A stretch of DNA of 64,000 nucleotides from Undaria pinnatifida (lineage: Eukaryota > Sar > Phaeophyceae > Laminariales > Alariaceae). Positions within the stretch are counted from its first letter, which is position 1. Every line of letters starts with the position of its first letter. The stretch lies in contig JABAKD010000030.1 of assembly GCA_012845835.1 (NCBI GenBank), positions 8,655,805 through 8,719,804 on the forward strand, in the 5' to 3' direction. The notes beneath the pieces are model-generated. The model ran no database searches and was not told the origin of the DNA. It saw only the letters and a program-made list of their open reading frames with translations. The position numbers and the translations under genes are program-made. Shown piece by piece: positions 1 to 11,900 of this stretch.

Positions 1-2728
1 TTCGGCGGGCATTTTTTTTTTTCAAGTTTTCGATAGCATTGATATTTTACGTGATTTCACGTTTTTTACTTGGTTTCGTGACGTATCTTGCTTGGTCGTA
101 TTGTCACACGTGTCCATCGTGCATGAGGGGTGAATATATTATGGTGCGGCTCGCCGATGCTTGTTTTTGATCGTTCGGATTCAAAACTATTTTATGTACC
201 TCAGGGTTTTGTGCACAACTCGCGCTCGGACAAAACGATCGAACGGCACGATTTCTGCGACGGTAGCTGCTTCGGCAAATAAATGTCAAGTACTTTAGTG
301 CATGCCTGCTCGAGAGGGGAAGGCGGTTGCACCCTCGACCCAGAAAAAGCAAAATACTCGTACAGAGCTATCAGCGGCACGCACGCGAATGGCTGCGATG
401 TATATAATATATGGTGATTAATATATACCAGGTATAGATTGTCGTGTTATTGATTCCGGCCGCATATGAGGAGTCATCCTCTGGGATATCCTCACGGTTT
501 AACTATTGCTGTAACATGCAACCGACGTAGATACCTACTGGAACGTCACCATAAACAAACTTCCAGGTGTCTCGCCACTTTCGGAGGCCACCCTCAGCAG
601 TTTTCTGGCCTCTCAGACTACTTTCAGTTCTATATTGCGGACGGGGAAATATTTTTTCAAGTTCGATCCTCGAGTTTTTTATGCCGTTTGGAAATATTTT
701 TTTCGGGATTAATTGTGTCATAGACTAAAGTTTCTCCTTTTGCTCTCTTTCCGTCTTTTCGTTGTTTCGCGTTGAGATTCATATTTTGTATTTTGTGCTC
801 TACATAGACTATATACCACTGGCGGCAGCCCTCCATGTATGATGGTACTGCTAGTAGACATTTCACGACATTTTTTTTTTCGATTTGCGTCTTCTGCGCA
901 CATCACGAGAAGGCCCTGCATAGTTTTCCCTGCACCACTGAGTTCTTGGCAGTTTCAAGCCGCCCCTTGCACCAAGTCGTGAGCGCCCTCTGCCCTCTGT
1001 TTGCTTTACATCATGTTCTATCTGCTTCCTTGAGCGAGGGCGCGGGCGACGTATAGCCGCCCGCGGAGCGCACAATATCACCATGTACCTCCCTACTTCT
1101 GTTGCAGCATACCTGATGCTTGATATTGAAGGGGCGATCTCACTGTGTGTCTGCCGCGGTTATCCTAGTTGTCCTGCCTAGTTGTCCTGCGGCTGTTCGC
1201 GCGACGGGAAGTTTGACCCTCACAACACTGGAAAGATGGTCCTCCCGTATTATTTCCAAGTAACCTGCCTTCAAAAGCGTGGGTCGTGCAGCTCTATCGG
1301 GGCTCAGGTTGTTCGATCGACCATGTTCTGCGTTTGTTTTTCTACTTCCTTGTTTCTGCGTAGCGCAAGGCGCAGGGCGAGGGCGACGTCTTTTATATAC
1401 GAAAGATCGTCACGGTCGATCTGCTACGCTTTGCTGTCGTCGCCAAACGCATCATCAGTGGGCAACGTGCCTGTCGTCGAACGCGGCTCCATCGTTTTTT
1501 GGGGGGAGGAATCTTCCATTTTGGCAGATTACTGAACACTTTTGTGCTAAACTGGCTGTCCGCGGCGGAGAGATCGTCGACACGGTTGAGGAGTCGCTGC
1601 AGCAGTAGGCAACTGATCGTGTTTCATGTATTCTAGCCGTACAGAGGAAGTTTTGCCGCGCTCCTCTGCTGCCTAAGGAATTGCTTGAAACTATCGAGTT
1701 CAAGGGTTTCGCGAACTGAAACTGCGCGTGCATGGTATGCATGTTTTTTAACTCGACCACGCAAGCTTAGCAACTAACAAAAAATCCCACACCACCTCCC
1801 GAAGACCCAAAGACTACGATATATCGTATCAACAGGAGCATCGCTACATCATATGTCAAACTGCGGGCTGTCCCGTGTTATGCCGGTTAGTATATACCAG
1901 CACATACAAGATAATACGTGAATCAATAATACTCTTTCTTTATATGAGAAAGAGACGATAGTAACGAACAGGCGCCTACTCGAACAGGCGCTTACTCGCC
2001 AACCTTTAACAATCGCGCTCTTCAAAGCGGGTACTCTCAGCGGAACGTTGATGCGTGTGGCGCGAATCGACTAACACGTTACCAGCACCTGTGGTACGCA
2101 TTGTCATCAAACTTCGAGGCTTACGCTTGTAACCTGTTGTATCTGGCTTGCTTTTTTTTTTTTTTTTCTTCATCCTCCGCCGGATTGCGTGTGTGTGTCG
2201 AGGATCATACAGAGTTTCAACCACTCAATCAGTTGTACTCACAGATGACGTTTTTCATTTATTTTTATATCATGATCACAGCTGACGTTTTTCAATTTTT
2301 TATAAAATGTTATACAAACGATAACAAATGTAGTACAGGTGGTCACTCGACGTGCTGTACTGCTGCTGGACGATCATTTTACAGCTCAACGGCATATTAG
2401 ATAGATACACAGAGATGTATTGTACTCGTACTGAAAACGTGACCGACTGAATACTGAATACCCCTACTGAACAACTTCGTACGCGAGCACGGTGTATGTA
2501 CGCGTGGCCCCCAGTAAAAATAAATGTCGGAGCACTCTCAATGGAGAAGCAGCTACAATTGCCGTTCTACTTGTCCCCTGGGCGCTTGAAATGACGCCAA
2601 CGAGCTACACCACACCTCTCACCTCTCACTCTGTTCAGGTGATTGACATAGAGTAAGTGTACATAGCATGCTATCATAAAATCTGCGATTTTAGATTTTG
2701 GGGGTTTGGATTTTGGATTTTGGATCTT

Positions 2729-3361
2729 TCTAGAAAAGCAAGGAGTTACATGTAAATCGAAGGCTTGTCCGTACGGGGAGCTGCAAGGCCGCCCATCGTC
2801 CTCAATCTGCCTGGTGCTGCACCACGCTGCTACTGCCAGATACATTGGCAGAGAGCAGCGACCGACTGCGCTACCGTGCCGACCAAGGAAGACCATACTC
2901 AGGTGGGTAAAGATTCCTGGCTTGCCGCGTGGTTCCTCTTCTAGATCGTCCCCGGTTCTGTTGCAAAATTATCATGATTTTCTTTCGGTCCGACTGTCCT
3001 CCCCCACCTGTCCTTTTGTTGGTGATTTGTTTTCGGGTACACGCCACATGGAGGCGGCGAACCCGTGCAATCTGTCCGAGAGCGCCTCGGCGTGAGTGTT
3101 TACGTAGAGCATGGTCTTCCGTCATCTGCTACGTAGGCTCGCACGTCATAGTTGCCGTGAATGAGCGAGCATGATAAGGTAATGAGTTTCGTCATTTTAC
3201 CTGTTTTTTTCATTTATTTTTCGAGTTAATTTTGTAGGACGGCAAGATCCCCGTGTCCCAGCCCGCACCAGCACAGCAGCAGCAGAACAACACCAGCAGC
3301 AGCAGCACTGCCTGTATCATGGTGCCTATGGAATGGATCCCACCGTGACCATACGGTGACT
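2729..3361 (+). CDS. Possible 3' exons of an unidentified gene
   Basis: A stretch from about 2731 to 2900 follows a plausible acceptor (ctttctag) and ends at a good donor (gtgggt) in phase 1. A second stretch from 3239 follows tttgtag. Joined in phase it reads through a Gln-rich segment and ends in ...GMDPTVTIR with a stop near 3360. No family was recognised, no upstream exon was found, and other frames are also open here, so this may be chance. Confidence 0.2.
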
Positions 3362-3975
3362 GCTGCTAGCAGCTGTATCACAGTTGTGGTGGGAGTCTGT
3401 AACACAACCATACAATACAGCAGTAGTAAGACTAACCAAATGATGGTACTGCTGTAATATTGTAGAAGGCTTCCTTCCCCGTGCTGCCTGCGATCTGCGG
3501 TGTCTCTGCGCAACCTCTTCCATTTTTTTTTTTTTTTTTCGCATCGCGGCCAAGTCGCGGCCGCTGCTGTGTTCATCCGCTAATCCGCACCCACTTTTAT
3601 CGCGACGCGCATCACGGGCACGTCTCTGCCACCGGGTACTGTTTTTTCGTTATCCTTTCAACATGACGAGCATCACGATCATCACGCGGACTCCCCGCGT
3701 TTACGTCAAATCTCATACAAGGAGTTCGAGTACTCTGCGTGGACGAGAATGAAATAATCCATTGTGATGCCGTACTATTAATAGTATATACCACTGGTAC
3801 GGAGTATTAATATTAATAGTACTTCTGCTGTACAACAGGGTAGCTGTACGGCACCAAACCAGAAACACACGCACAGAGACTCGTGCGAAATGTGTATGTA
3901 TCGACCGTAAATTTGTCGAACTCAACTACGAGGTAACTACTCACAACTCACAAGCGTATTTTTTTTTTCAAGACC

Positions 3976-4864
3976 GGATCCTATGCAGTAAAATTTGAGT
4001 GGTAAAATTCGGACGGAAGGTGGATTTTCAACCGGTCATAAAAAAAACATGGAGTTGTTCCGTGGGCCATCTTACCGTGGTTTCGATTTTTTTTGCTGTG
4101 TTTCATATGGGAATCAGCTAATTCAGAATAATAGTACTCTTGTTGAGCCAGATTTTGAACTCCACGAGTGACCCACGCCAGGATGGGCATTCATCCCCCT
4201 TCACCACCAACTCGCCGACGATAGGGCACGGAATGAGGAGCTGTATGGCCTCTACTGTCGCTGGGAGAGAGAAGCCCTCTCTCATGGAGTATCATCGCCT
4301 GTATCAACTGCTGTTTGCTTTTTATAGTCAGGAAAAATCACGTTGGGTTGTTTTGATCGTCGTCCGATTCAAAATGATCCCCTCGAGGAGACGAATTTAC
4401 TCTGCCTAGCGCAGCTGTAGGGCCGCCACAACACACGCGATGGTGGCAAGAATATACGGGCCATCTCCCTCTTGGTGGTGGTCGGTGCAAGGGTGTTGTG
4501 TCCCAGTCGTGCCATGAGCAGTAGTAGGCTATGGTTGCGGACAAGTCTATACGTAGCGTGTCGCCTATAGTCCCGTCTTATCCCACAGCAGCCTAAAACC
4601 CATATACACTCGTACAAAGCCTCCGAGGTATAGAGCAAAACCAAATTTGACCACCTTTGGGGTAAAATTTGGGCTCCAAATTTTACCCCAAATTTTACCA
4701 AACCAGCAGATTTGATCGGTGGTAGAATCTCGGAGTAACTTTTTATCCATAAAAACTCCCCATAAGACGCGATTCTGATCAGAAATGGTCAGAACTGAGC
4801 CCACATATCCCGAAACTTCCCTAAAGACAAATTTTACCACTTCGAATTTTATTGCATAGGATCC
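3976..4864. mobile_element. Non-autonomous element with ~35-bp terminal inverted repeats
   Basis: The left end at 3976-4010 (starting ggatcctatgcagtaaaatt) reappears inverted at about 4829-4864 with a few substitutions and one indel. The 890 bp between the arms have no coding frame of note. Two inverted arms with unrelated DNA between them are typical of a MITE or of a deleted DNA transposon. A clear target-site duplication was not seen, so the superfamily is open. Confidence 0.5.
4657..4691. repeat. Perfect 16-bp hairpin
   Basis: ttggggtaaaatttgg at 4657-4672 is followed by a three-base loop and its exact complement at 4676-4691. It lies inside the inverted-repeat element at 3976-4864 and shares the ggtaaaattt motif with that element's ends, so it is probably a rearranged copy of the terminal sequence. 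Confidence 0.75.
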
Positions 4865-5658
4865 AGCCTAACAATTTTAGAAAATGTGCCACCCGCCACT
4901 CGACCGAACTGCGATCGCTCCTGTCCTTTCGGGACAACAACCATAACGTGATTTGATCGAAAGATGAACGACAAAAAGGACACAACCCTAAACACCCTGG
5001 CCGTTGCACCCGCTTCCCCCGTTTGTTGCCGCCTCCCTGCTCTCATCAATCACCCGCGGTTGGCAGTGATATGATCTGCAGACTAGCTACCCACAGGCGG
5101 TATGGCTGTATTACAGTATGAGTAGCATCATTATTCACCCTTTCACCACTGCAAACGCAATCCCACACTATAGTAATTCCAAGTAGTTTGCGCCCCTCTC
5201 CCGGGTAAAAGGGTTAACCGTTTGACTACCGTATCTGACGTAAGAAACCACCCCGGGTGATAGTTTTTCCGCGCTCTTCTTTGTTGATCACCCAAGGTGT
5301 TTTCCTGTGGCCGATTGGTATGTAACGTACCCCGGTGATGCCTGTTTTTTTTTTTTTTTCGTCGCCGGGGGTGATTTCCTGATGAAGGATGGTAAATCAC
5401 GGAGGAGTCATATATCTTCGAAGAGCAATACACCTGTAAAAACACGCGGCCGGAGTATCACGCAGGTTGCAAATATGAGGATCGACCGTTGTATTGATCA
5501 AACTCACAGCTGACGTATTTGAAACAGTTCTATACTCTGTAATACGGTGTAAATGATACTGCGAAAGTTCTCTCGCACTAATTCCAAGTAGTGTCCTCCG
5601 AAACGTGCGTGCAGCTTCAAGAGGCGAGGAGGACGAGGAAAGATAAGGAACTCCAAGT

Positions 5659-5910
5659 ATGCTGAGGAGCGCTTGCACGAGGAGCCACCTATACAGGGGT
5701 CTTGTCTCCCGAAGCAGCACCAGGGCTAGCCCCCATGCGTGCCGCTCGGGGCCTTCGCCGGTGACGGCAGCATTTGGGGGGGGGTCGTCGGGATTACCGT
5801 CGTCCTTAGGCCGGCGGGCTGGTCATCTGCAGCGACGCCACAACACCAGCAGCAGTAGCGGCAGCAGCAGCAGCAGTGCTGCGGAGCATATTCCCAAAGC
5901 GGCGACGGCG
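5659..5910 (+). CDS. NNT: NNT exon 1: start codon and mitochondrial transit peptide
   Basis: Eighty-four codons starting [20 protein letters not shown] are rich in Arg, Ser and Ala and almost free of acidic residues, as expected of a matrix-targeting presequence. The exon ends ...KAATA at a consensus donor (gtgagt) in phase 0. It joins exon 2, which reads [14 protein letters not shown] and matches the start of mature transhydrogenase. A Ser run (AGC repeat) near the end is low complexity. Assignment to this gene rests on phase, distance and composition. Confidence 0.8.
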
Positions 5911-8900
5911 GTGAGTGGGTGAGGTTGCGGAAGCTTGTCTTGCTGCGCTCATGATGCACTGGTATTCATCGCTCTCCGGAAGTGTAAGGACCGTTTTGTT
6001 GTCGGTGGTAATACCTGGTACGTACTAGTAATATTTCTACTGCTGTAGTACAAACGGTCCTTGCACTCTCACTGTCGGAAATAAATCATGTTCAAATGTT
6101 GAATGTTGATGCGCAGTGCACTTTGAACGTTGAACTATGTATTGTGTCGATATGAAGTTTGTGCTACAACATAGTACTATTGATTCATCGAACATCGAAG
6201 GTTGAATGAAGTGTGTGTTCCTGTGTGCGGGTGTTTGGACTGCCGCCGAACTTCAACCGTTGAATTTGTTGGACGGCCTGGACTGCATGTGGAATCACTC
6301 CGCGCACCGCTGGTATATGGCAGCATGGCCGCCTGGCCTCATGCAAGGCTTAGCTGTTTGATGATGTTTTGCCATATCCTGTGAAGCCGTTGTATAAGGA
6401 TCCTCCACAAACAAAAAAAGCCGTACAGCAGTAGCAATGCGTATAGTATACTCGTAGTACGTCATGGTTGGTGAAGGAGATGATGGAAAGATTAATCATG
6501 AGCGGAGCGAATTTCTAATTTTGGACGGCGGCAAAAAAAAATGTAAGCCTTTACAGCGTCGCGCGCCCGAATCTCGATGTCCCGTGTCACGTCCGATGAC
6601 CAGAATTTCCCAAAATAAAACGTATGATACAAGTACATTGAACGAATTGCTAAAAATTGCCGGGTATATTAATAGCACACGCGTTTCAGAATTGCAGCCA
6701 TTTTGGGACGCACACACACCGACGCCGAAGGCAGCAAATCAATTTGGCCGGGTCGGGTTGGGTTGGGATAGGTTGGGTTAGGGTGGGTTGCGTTGTGATG
6801 GGTTGGGGCGTGTTGGGGTCAGTTGGCGAGTCCCTCCTGATATATGGCAAGCCCTACAGCAGTAATTTGTGTATTTTCCTTGTTTATATTCTGTTGTGCA
6901 GATATTTTATAAAAAATATTTTAAGGACGTCAGCCGTGAGTTCGACGAATTCTGGGTCAATACTCAATCTTGCAAGCTGCGTTGTTGGTACTTGTAATAT
7001 ACTATATGGGTGAGCTTTTTATTGGGAGGGGTCCTGTTTTTTGTCCACTATAATGGTTAGTGTTGGTATTTTTACTTTAGGTGGGGAATTTGGAGCTAGG
7101 TATTTGTCATATGATACAAGCGGGAAGACATCCAAAGTGCGTACATACTCGTATCTTAATATTCAAAGTACCTGGTAGCAAATTTATGTCTCATAGTCCC
7201 TTGAACTACCGTTAATGCTGGCGTTAATATTTTCCTGGTATGATACGCTTGTACTCTGTACTGGTATACGAAGTATCCATCTCATGGTTGGCTTTCTTGT
7301 ACATCATCGTAGTCTTATGTTGTTGTTTTTTACGTCTCTTTCAACGGTTTGTGGTTCGCATGTGTGATAAATACAGGCTATCCCTTACTCCGAGATGAGC
7401 ATCGGGGTGCCGAAAGAAATAACTCCGCTGGAGAAGAGGGTCGCGCAAACGCCAGACACGGTCTCTAAGCTCGTCAAGCTGGGGATCGCGGTCAACGTCG
7501 AGGCCGGCGCGGGGGAGGCTTCGAAGTGCTCGGACGAGGGCTACAAAGTTGCGGGGGCTAACATCGTCAGCAAGGACGAGGTATGTAAGGAGGCGAACGG
7601 GAGGAGAGGGAAGGAGAACGAAAAGAAATAAAATAGTTGAAGGGGGGCGAGAGAGGGTGGAGATGGGGGTTGTGTGTCACCGGGGGAGGTTATATTGAGG
7701 GGAGGGGAGGGGAGGGGAGTGGTAGAGGGAGATAGAGAAAATGGGGGAGAACGTTGGTTGGACAGGCGGAAGGTCGGCAGCCGACTTTCGACAGCCGTTC
7801 TTTTGTTACTGATTTTTTCTTGTTGGCATTTGCTTTCTTCGCGATGCGCTTACGCTGCCAGGGGTGTGTTGAGCTTGAGTGGTAACCGTAAGCACGCCTT
7901 GCTAAAAACGACCATACAACAGGCAGCAGCACAGCCCAACGAGGGGAGCGGGGGGGGGGGGGTCTATCACCGGACATTGCAAGCAACATCCACAGGTAGC
8001 TACGCCTTCACCTTCGTCTTCTCGTTCTCAAAGGGATTTCACACGCTCGTCCACCCCCCCCCCTGCCCTACTTGGTTCAAGTAAGGCCTGCCTGGTCGGT
8101 GAAAACCCGACGTGCTCCGTCCCAGCATTGCGAAATGCAAGGGTCTATGGTGGCAACACTGCGGCCGTCCATAAATATTAGTACACCTCGTCCCCCGCCC
8201 TTTATTCCCTGCCCCCTTCCCCCGCCTCCGTTCGCGCCCCGTTGTGGTCATCTGTTGTGCTAGGTATGGAAATCCGACCTCGTGATCAAGGTCAACCCGC
8301 CGACTCCGGAAGAGGCTAAGCTGCTGGAGTCCCGGGCGATCATGTCGCTCTTTTGGCCGGCGCAGAACAAGGAGCTGCTGGATCAGATGTCAAAGCAGGG
8401 GGCGACGGTGCTGGCCATGGATCAGCTCCCTAGAACGCTCAGCCGAGGGCAGGTGTGTTTTGGGTGGTGGTGGTGGTGGCAGGGGTGGTGAGGTGGGGAT
8501 GGTGCTAGTGGTTTTGGCGTTGTTGGTGTTGGTGTTGTTAGTGGTGTTCTTGTTTTTTGTGTTGGTGTTGGTGCTGTTATTATTGGTGTTGGTGTTGGTG
8601 TTGATGTTTGTGTTGTTATTGTTGTTGGTTGTTGTTATTGTTGTTGGTGTGGTTGTTGTTACCGTTTTGTAGAATTCTAGATTTGTTTCTGTTTTGTCGG
8701 GGGGGCTGGAGTTCGGCGTGATTGAGTGTATGTGTGTCGACAACGCTATCGTGCAGCGGCAAGGCCAAGAGCTGTTGTCGATACTGTCCACAATGCCGCC
8801 CACTGGAACTAAACGTGCTTTTCTGCTGCTGGTGGGGCCCTGTGCAGGGTGGGGGGGGGGGCACGGCTTCGGGTGTCTTTTCGGGGTACTTGTTTTCGGA

Positions 8901-11900
8901 ATATTCGGTGATCGAAAAAGAACACACCGTTGTGTTTTTTGTGATAAAAAAACAGCTACAGGATTTTTTCGCCTCTGTATCGATCTAACTCCGCCTCAAG
9001 TATAATCTCTGACGTAGTAGTTCCTGTTCCTGTTTTGCTTTGAATTGCGAAGGTTGATTGATCCCATGGAGTCAGCACGGGTGTATACAGGAGGTAAAAG
9101 TGGAAGGACGTGACAATTGCGTCTCTGCGAAAAATTCCGAAGCCTTTAATGAAAGCCGGTTCGTGACGGATTCTTGATGCCGTCCGCTCTTACCCCCCCA
9201 CCCTCACCCCCCTCCCATCCTCTCCCTCCGAACCCGAATCGCCCCCCCCCCTCCCCCCGCGGGCCTCCGCCAACTTGGTTTGGAACGCGATGTTGCCAGT
9301 CGTTTGACGTTCTGAGTTCGCAGGCAAACATCGCGGGCTACCGTGCCGTGCTCGAGGCTGCTCACCACTTCGACCGCTTTTTCGCGGGACAGACCACGGC
9401 TGCCGGCCGCATCCCGCCCGCCAAGGTACGTGTTAACCCTTTTATTCATAGGACTTTCAGGAGCGAAAGAGTGACAACAGTATGACGATTCCAGTGCCGA
9501 CCACTGCTTGGCTGAGGGGTGATAAAACCGCTGTAATTCCGCAGTTTTCGTGTAAGTTTTTTTCATGATAAATCTGGAGTCCGAAATACAATGCAAGGGA
9601 GGGTTCGTACTACGAAACGGGCGGGCGCGCAGCATGACCCTGCTCATGCAGCTGCACGCTCACACTGCTCATAGGACGCGTGATGCGATAACGGTACAGT
9701 ACCTCTTTTTGGCCAAAATATTTCTGGCTGACGGGGCTTCTCGTTTAGACTAAAGAACTACCGGGTGCAGCAGTACCTATGTTTGGGCAAGATGTTGGTG
9801 ACTAACGGGGCTCCTTAATTAGACTAAATAACCTCCGGGTACAGTATTACCTCTTTTTGGCCAAAGTATTTCTGGCAGACGAGGCTCCTCAATTAGATCG
9901 ATTTGACTGTAAATATCTACCGGGTACAGCACCTTTTTTGGGCTAAAATATTTTATTACTTATTAGGCTCCTCAATTAGACTAGTTAGACTATTACTAAC
10001 AAACTGCCCAAAATCGTTGGATTAACGTTTTTGTGTTTTGGACGAAATTCGTTAAACACCTAGACCATGGGGTTTGTTTAATCGGAGGCATTTTTTTCTC
10101 ATTAGTCAGCTTTTGGGCGAGATATTGAGCTCCTGAAGCGAGGACAAAAATCAACCTAAAAAAACGAAAACAGACTGAAAAAAAATGAGGTACACCCCTC
10201 GACCGTGCTACATATTGTTATTAATCATAGTAGCACGCTTCGTATAACCGTTGACACGGCCAAATTGCCGCCGTACGAAACGTGCCGTCGTACCGCCATG
10301 CTGGTTGTTGTTGTATTTAGGTGCTGGTGCTGGGTGGCGGCGTGGCGGGCCTCGCGGCGGTGCAGGCTGCGAAGAACATGGGCGCGATCGTGAAGGCGTT
10401 CGACGTGCGGCCGGCGGTGAAGGAGCAGATTGAGTCTCTAGGAGGGGAGTTCTTGGAGGTGGACGTACAGGTGAGGGAGGGAGGGAGGGAGGGCCCAGGC
10501 GATCGACCGAGCGACCAACCGAGCGACCGAGCGACCGAGCGATAGAGTGGCTGAAAGCGAGTGGCTGGGTGGGTGGATAAAAAGTGAAGCGCGGCATGAT
10601 TGGTTTGGTTGGGTTGGGTTAGGAGGGGTCTAAGGGGTGAGGGCGGGGGGGGGAGGGAGGGGGGTTAGCCATATGGGTATATTGGTAGCCATATAGGTGT
10701 ATTATTCCTCCTGCTGCGCTCCCTCCCCCCGCCCCCCGCGCTCAAGGCGCTTTCTCTATGATGTGCTATGCCAAGCCTTTTCGTGTCTCTTGCTCTCTTC
10801 CCCTCCCCTCCTCTCCCTTCTCACCCCCTGCATTGTCTCTTTTTTCATTATTATTTGGATTTTTTTTTTCGGGGGGTGCGGCTGGCTTGATGTTAAACCA
10901 TTCTTTTTTGCAGGAGGACGGGTCGGGGGCCGGAGGGTACGCAAAGGAGATGTCCAAGGAGTGGTTTGAGGCTGCGGAGCGCATGCTGGCGGCGGAGGTG
11001 AAGGGACTCGATGTGCTCATTGGCACCGCTCTTATCCCGGGGAGGGCCGCGCCTCGCCTCATCACTGAGGTGGGTGGGTGCAGCGGGGTGGGCTCGGTTG
11101 GGTTGGTTGGGTTGGTTGGGTGCGGGTGGTTGGAGAGCGGCAGCACCGGTGGGTGTGTGGGTGGGTTGGGTGGGTTGGGTGGGTGGGTGGGTGGGTGGTT
11201 GGACGGGTCGGTCGGCGTTTTGGGTTGGGCTGGGCTAGGTTGTTGGATTGGGTTGGATTGGGTTGCGTTGGGTTGCGGGGGGGTGAGATGAGGTATCGTA
11301 GCACGGGTGGGTAGGTGGGTGAATGGATGGGTGGGTGGGTTGGGTGGATTGGGTGGGTGGGTGGGTGGGTGACTAGGTGGGTGGGTGGGTGGGTGGTGGG
11401 TGGGGTGAGTAGATGGGTGAGTACTTGGGTGGGTTGATTGATGGGTGGATGGGTGGGTGGGTCGGTGGGGTGACTGAAACGTGAATGACGACAGCAGGAT
11501 TATAATGCCGTGTGGTGTCATGTGTTGGTAACGTTGCTTGTGGATGTAGGCAAGATGACTTTTCATTATTCGATGTCTGGGAAGGCGAGAAAATGTTGAC
11601 AAGATTGCCCCCACACATTGCGTTCACGTTCAGGACATGGTGCACTCGATGAAGGTCGGAAGCGTAACGGTCGACCTCGCCGCAGCCACTGGCGGAAACA
11701 TCGCCACCACAAGGGCGGACGAGGTGCGGCGAGATCCAATTCAATTCACCCTGGAGGGACAAGCCGCAGAAGGCGGCATCCCGTGTGCCCGCTTTTCTCA
11801 GCTTTTGTTTGTTTCGCGTGTTCGTGGTTTGTGTTGCCAGTAGGTGCTTTTGATGTGGTCATGTGTGGTTGTGTTTTTGTGTGTTCTATGGTTTTGTGTG

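Larger units (their letters stand above)
1..5658. other. Intergenic stretch without a certain gene
   Basis: No conserved protein or RNA gene was recognised here. Open frames are short and do not join into a convincing product. Poly-T runs are frequent. The stretch contains the inverted-repeat element at 3976-4864 and a weak candidate gene end near 2729-3361, both listed separately. The last few hundred bases should hold the promoter of the transhydrogenase gene, but no core promoter motif could be placed with confidence. Confidence 0.5.

Noticed and set aside
6747-6830. Interstitial telomere repeat
   Set aside because: Units are mostly gggttggg with a single gttaggg-like match. It is simple G/T-rich repeat, not a telomere array.
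10766-11614. 282-codon Thr/His/Pro frame on the minus strand
   Set aside because: It is the shadow of the GGGT tract and NNT exon 6 on the opposite strand. It has no domain and only repeat-derived residues.
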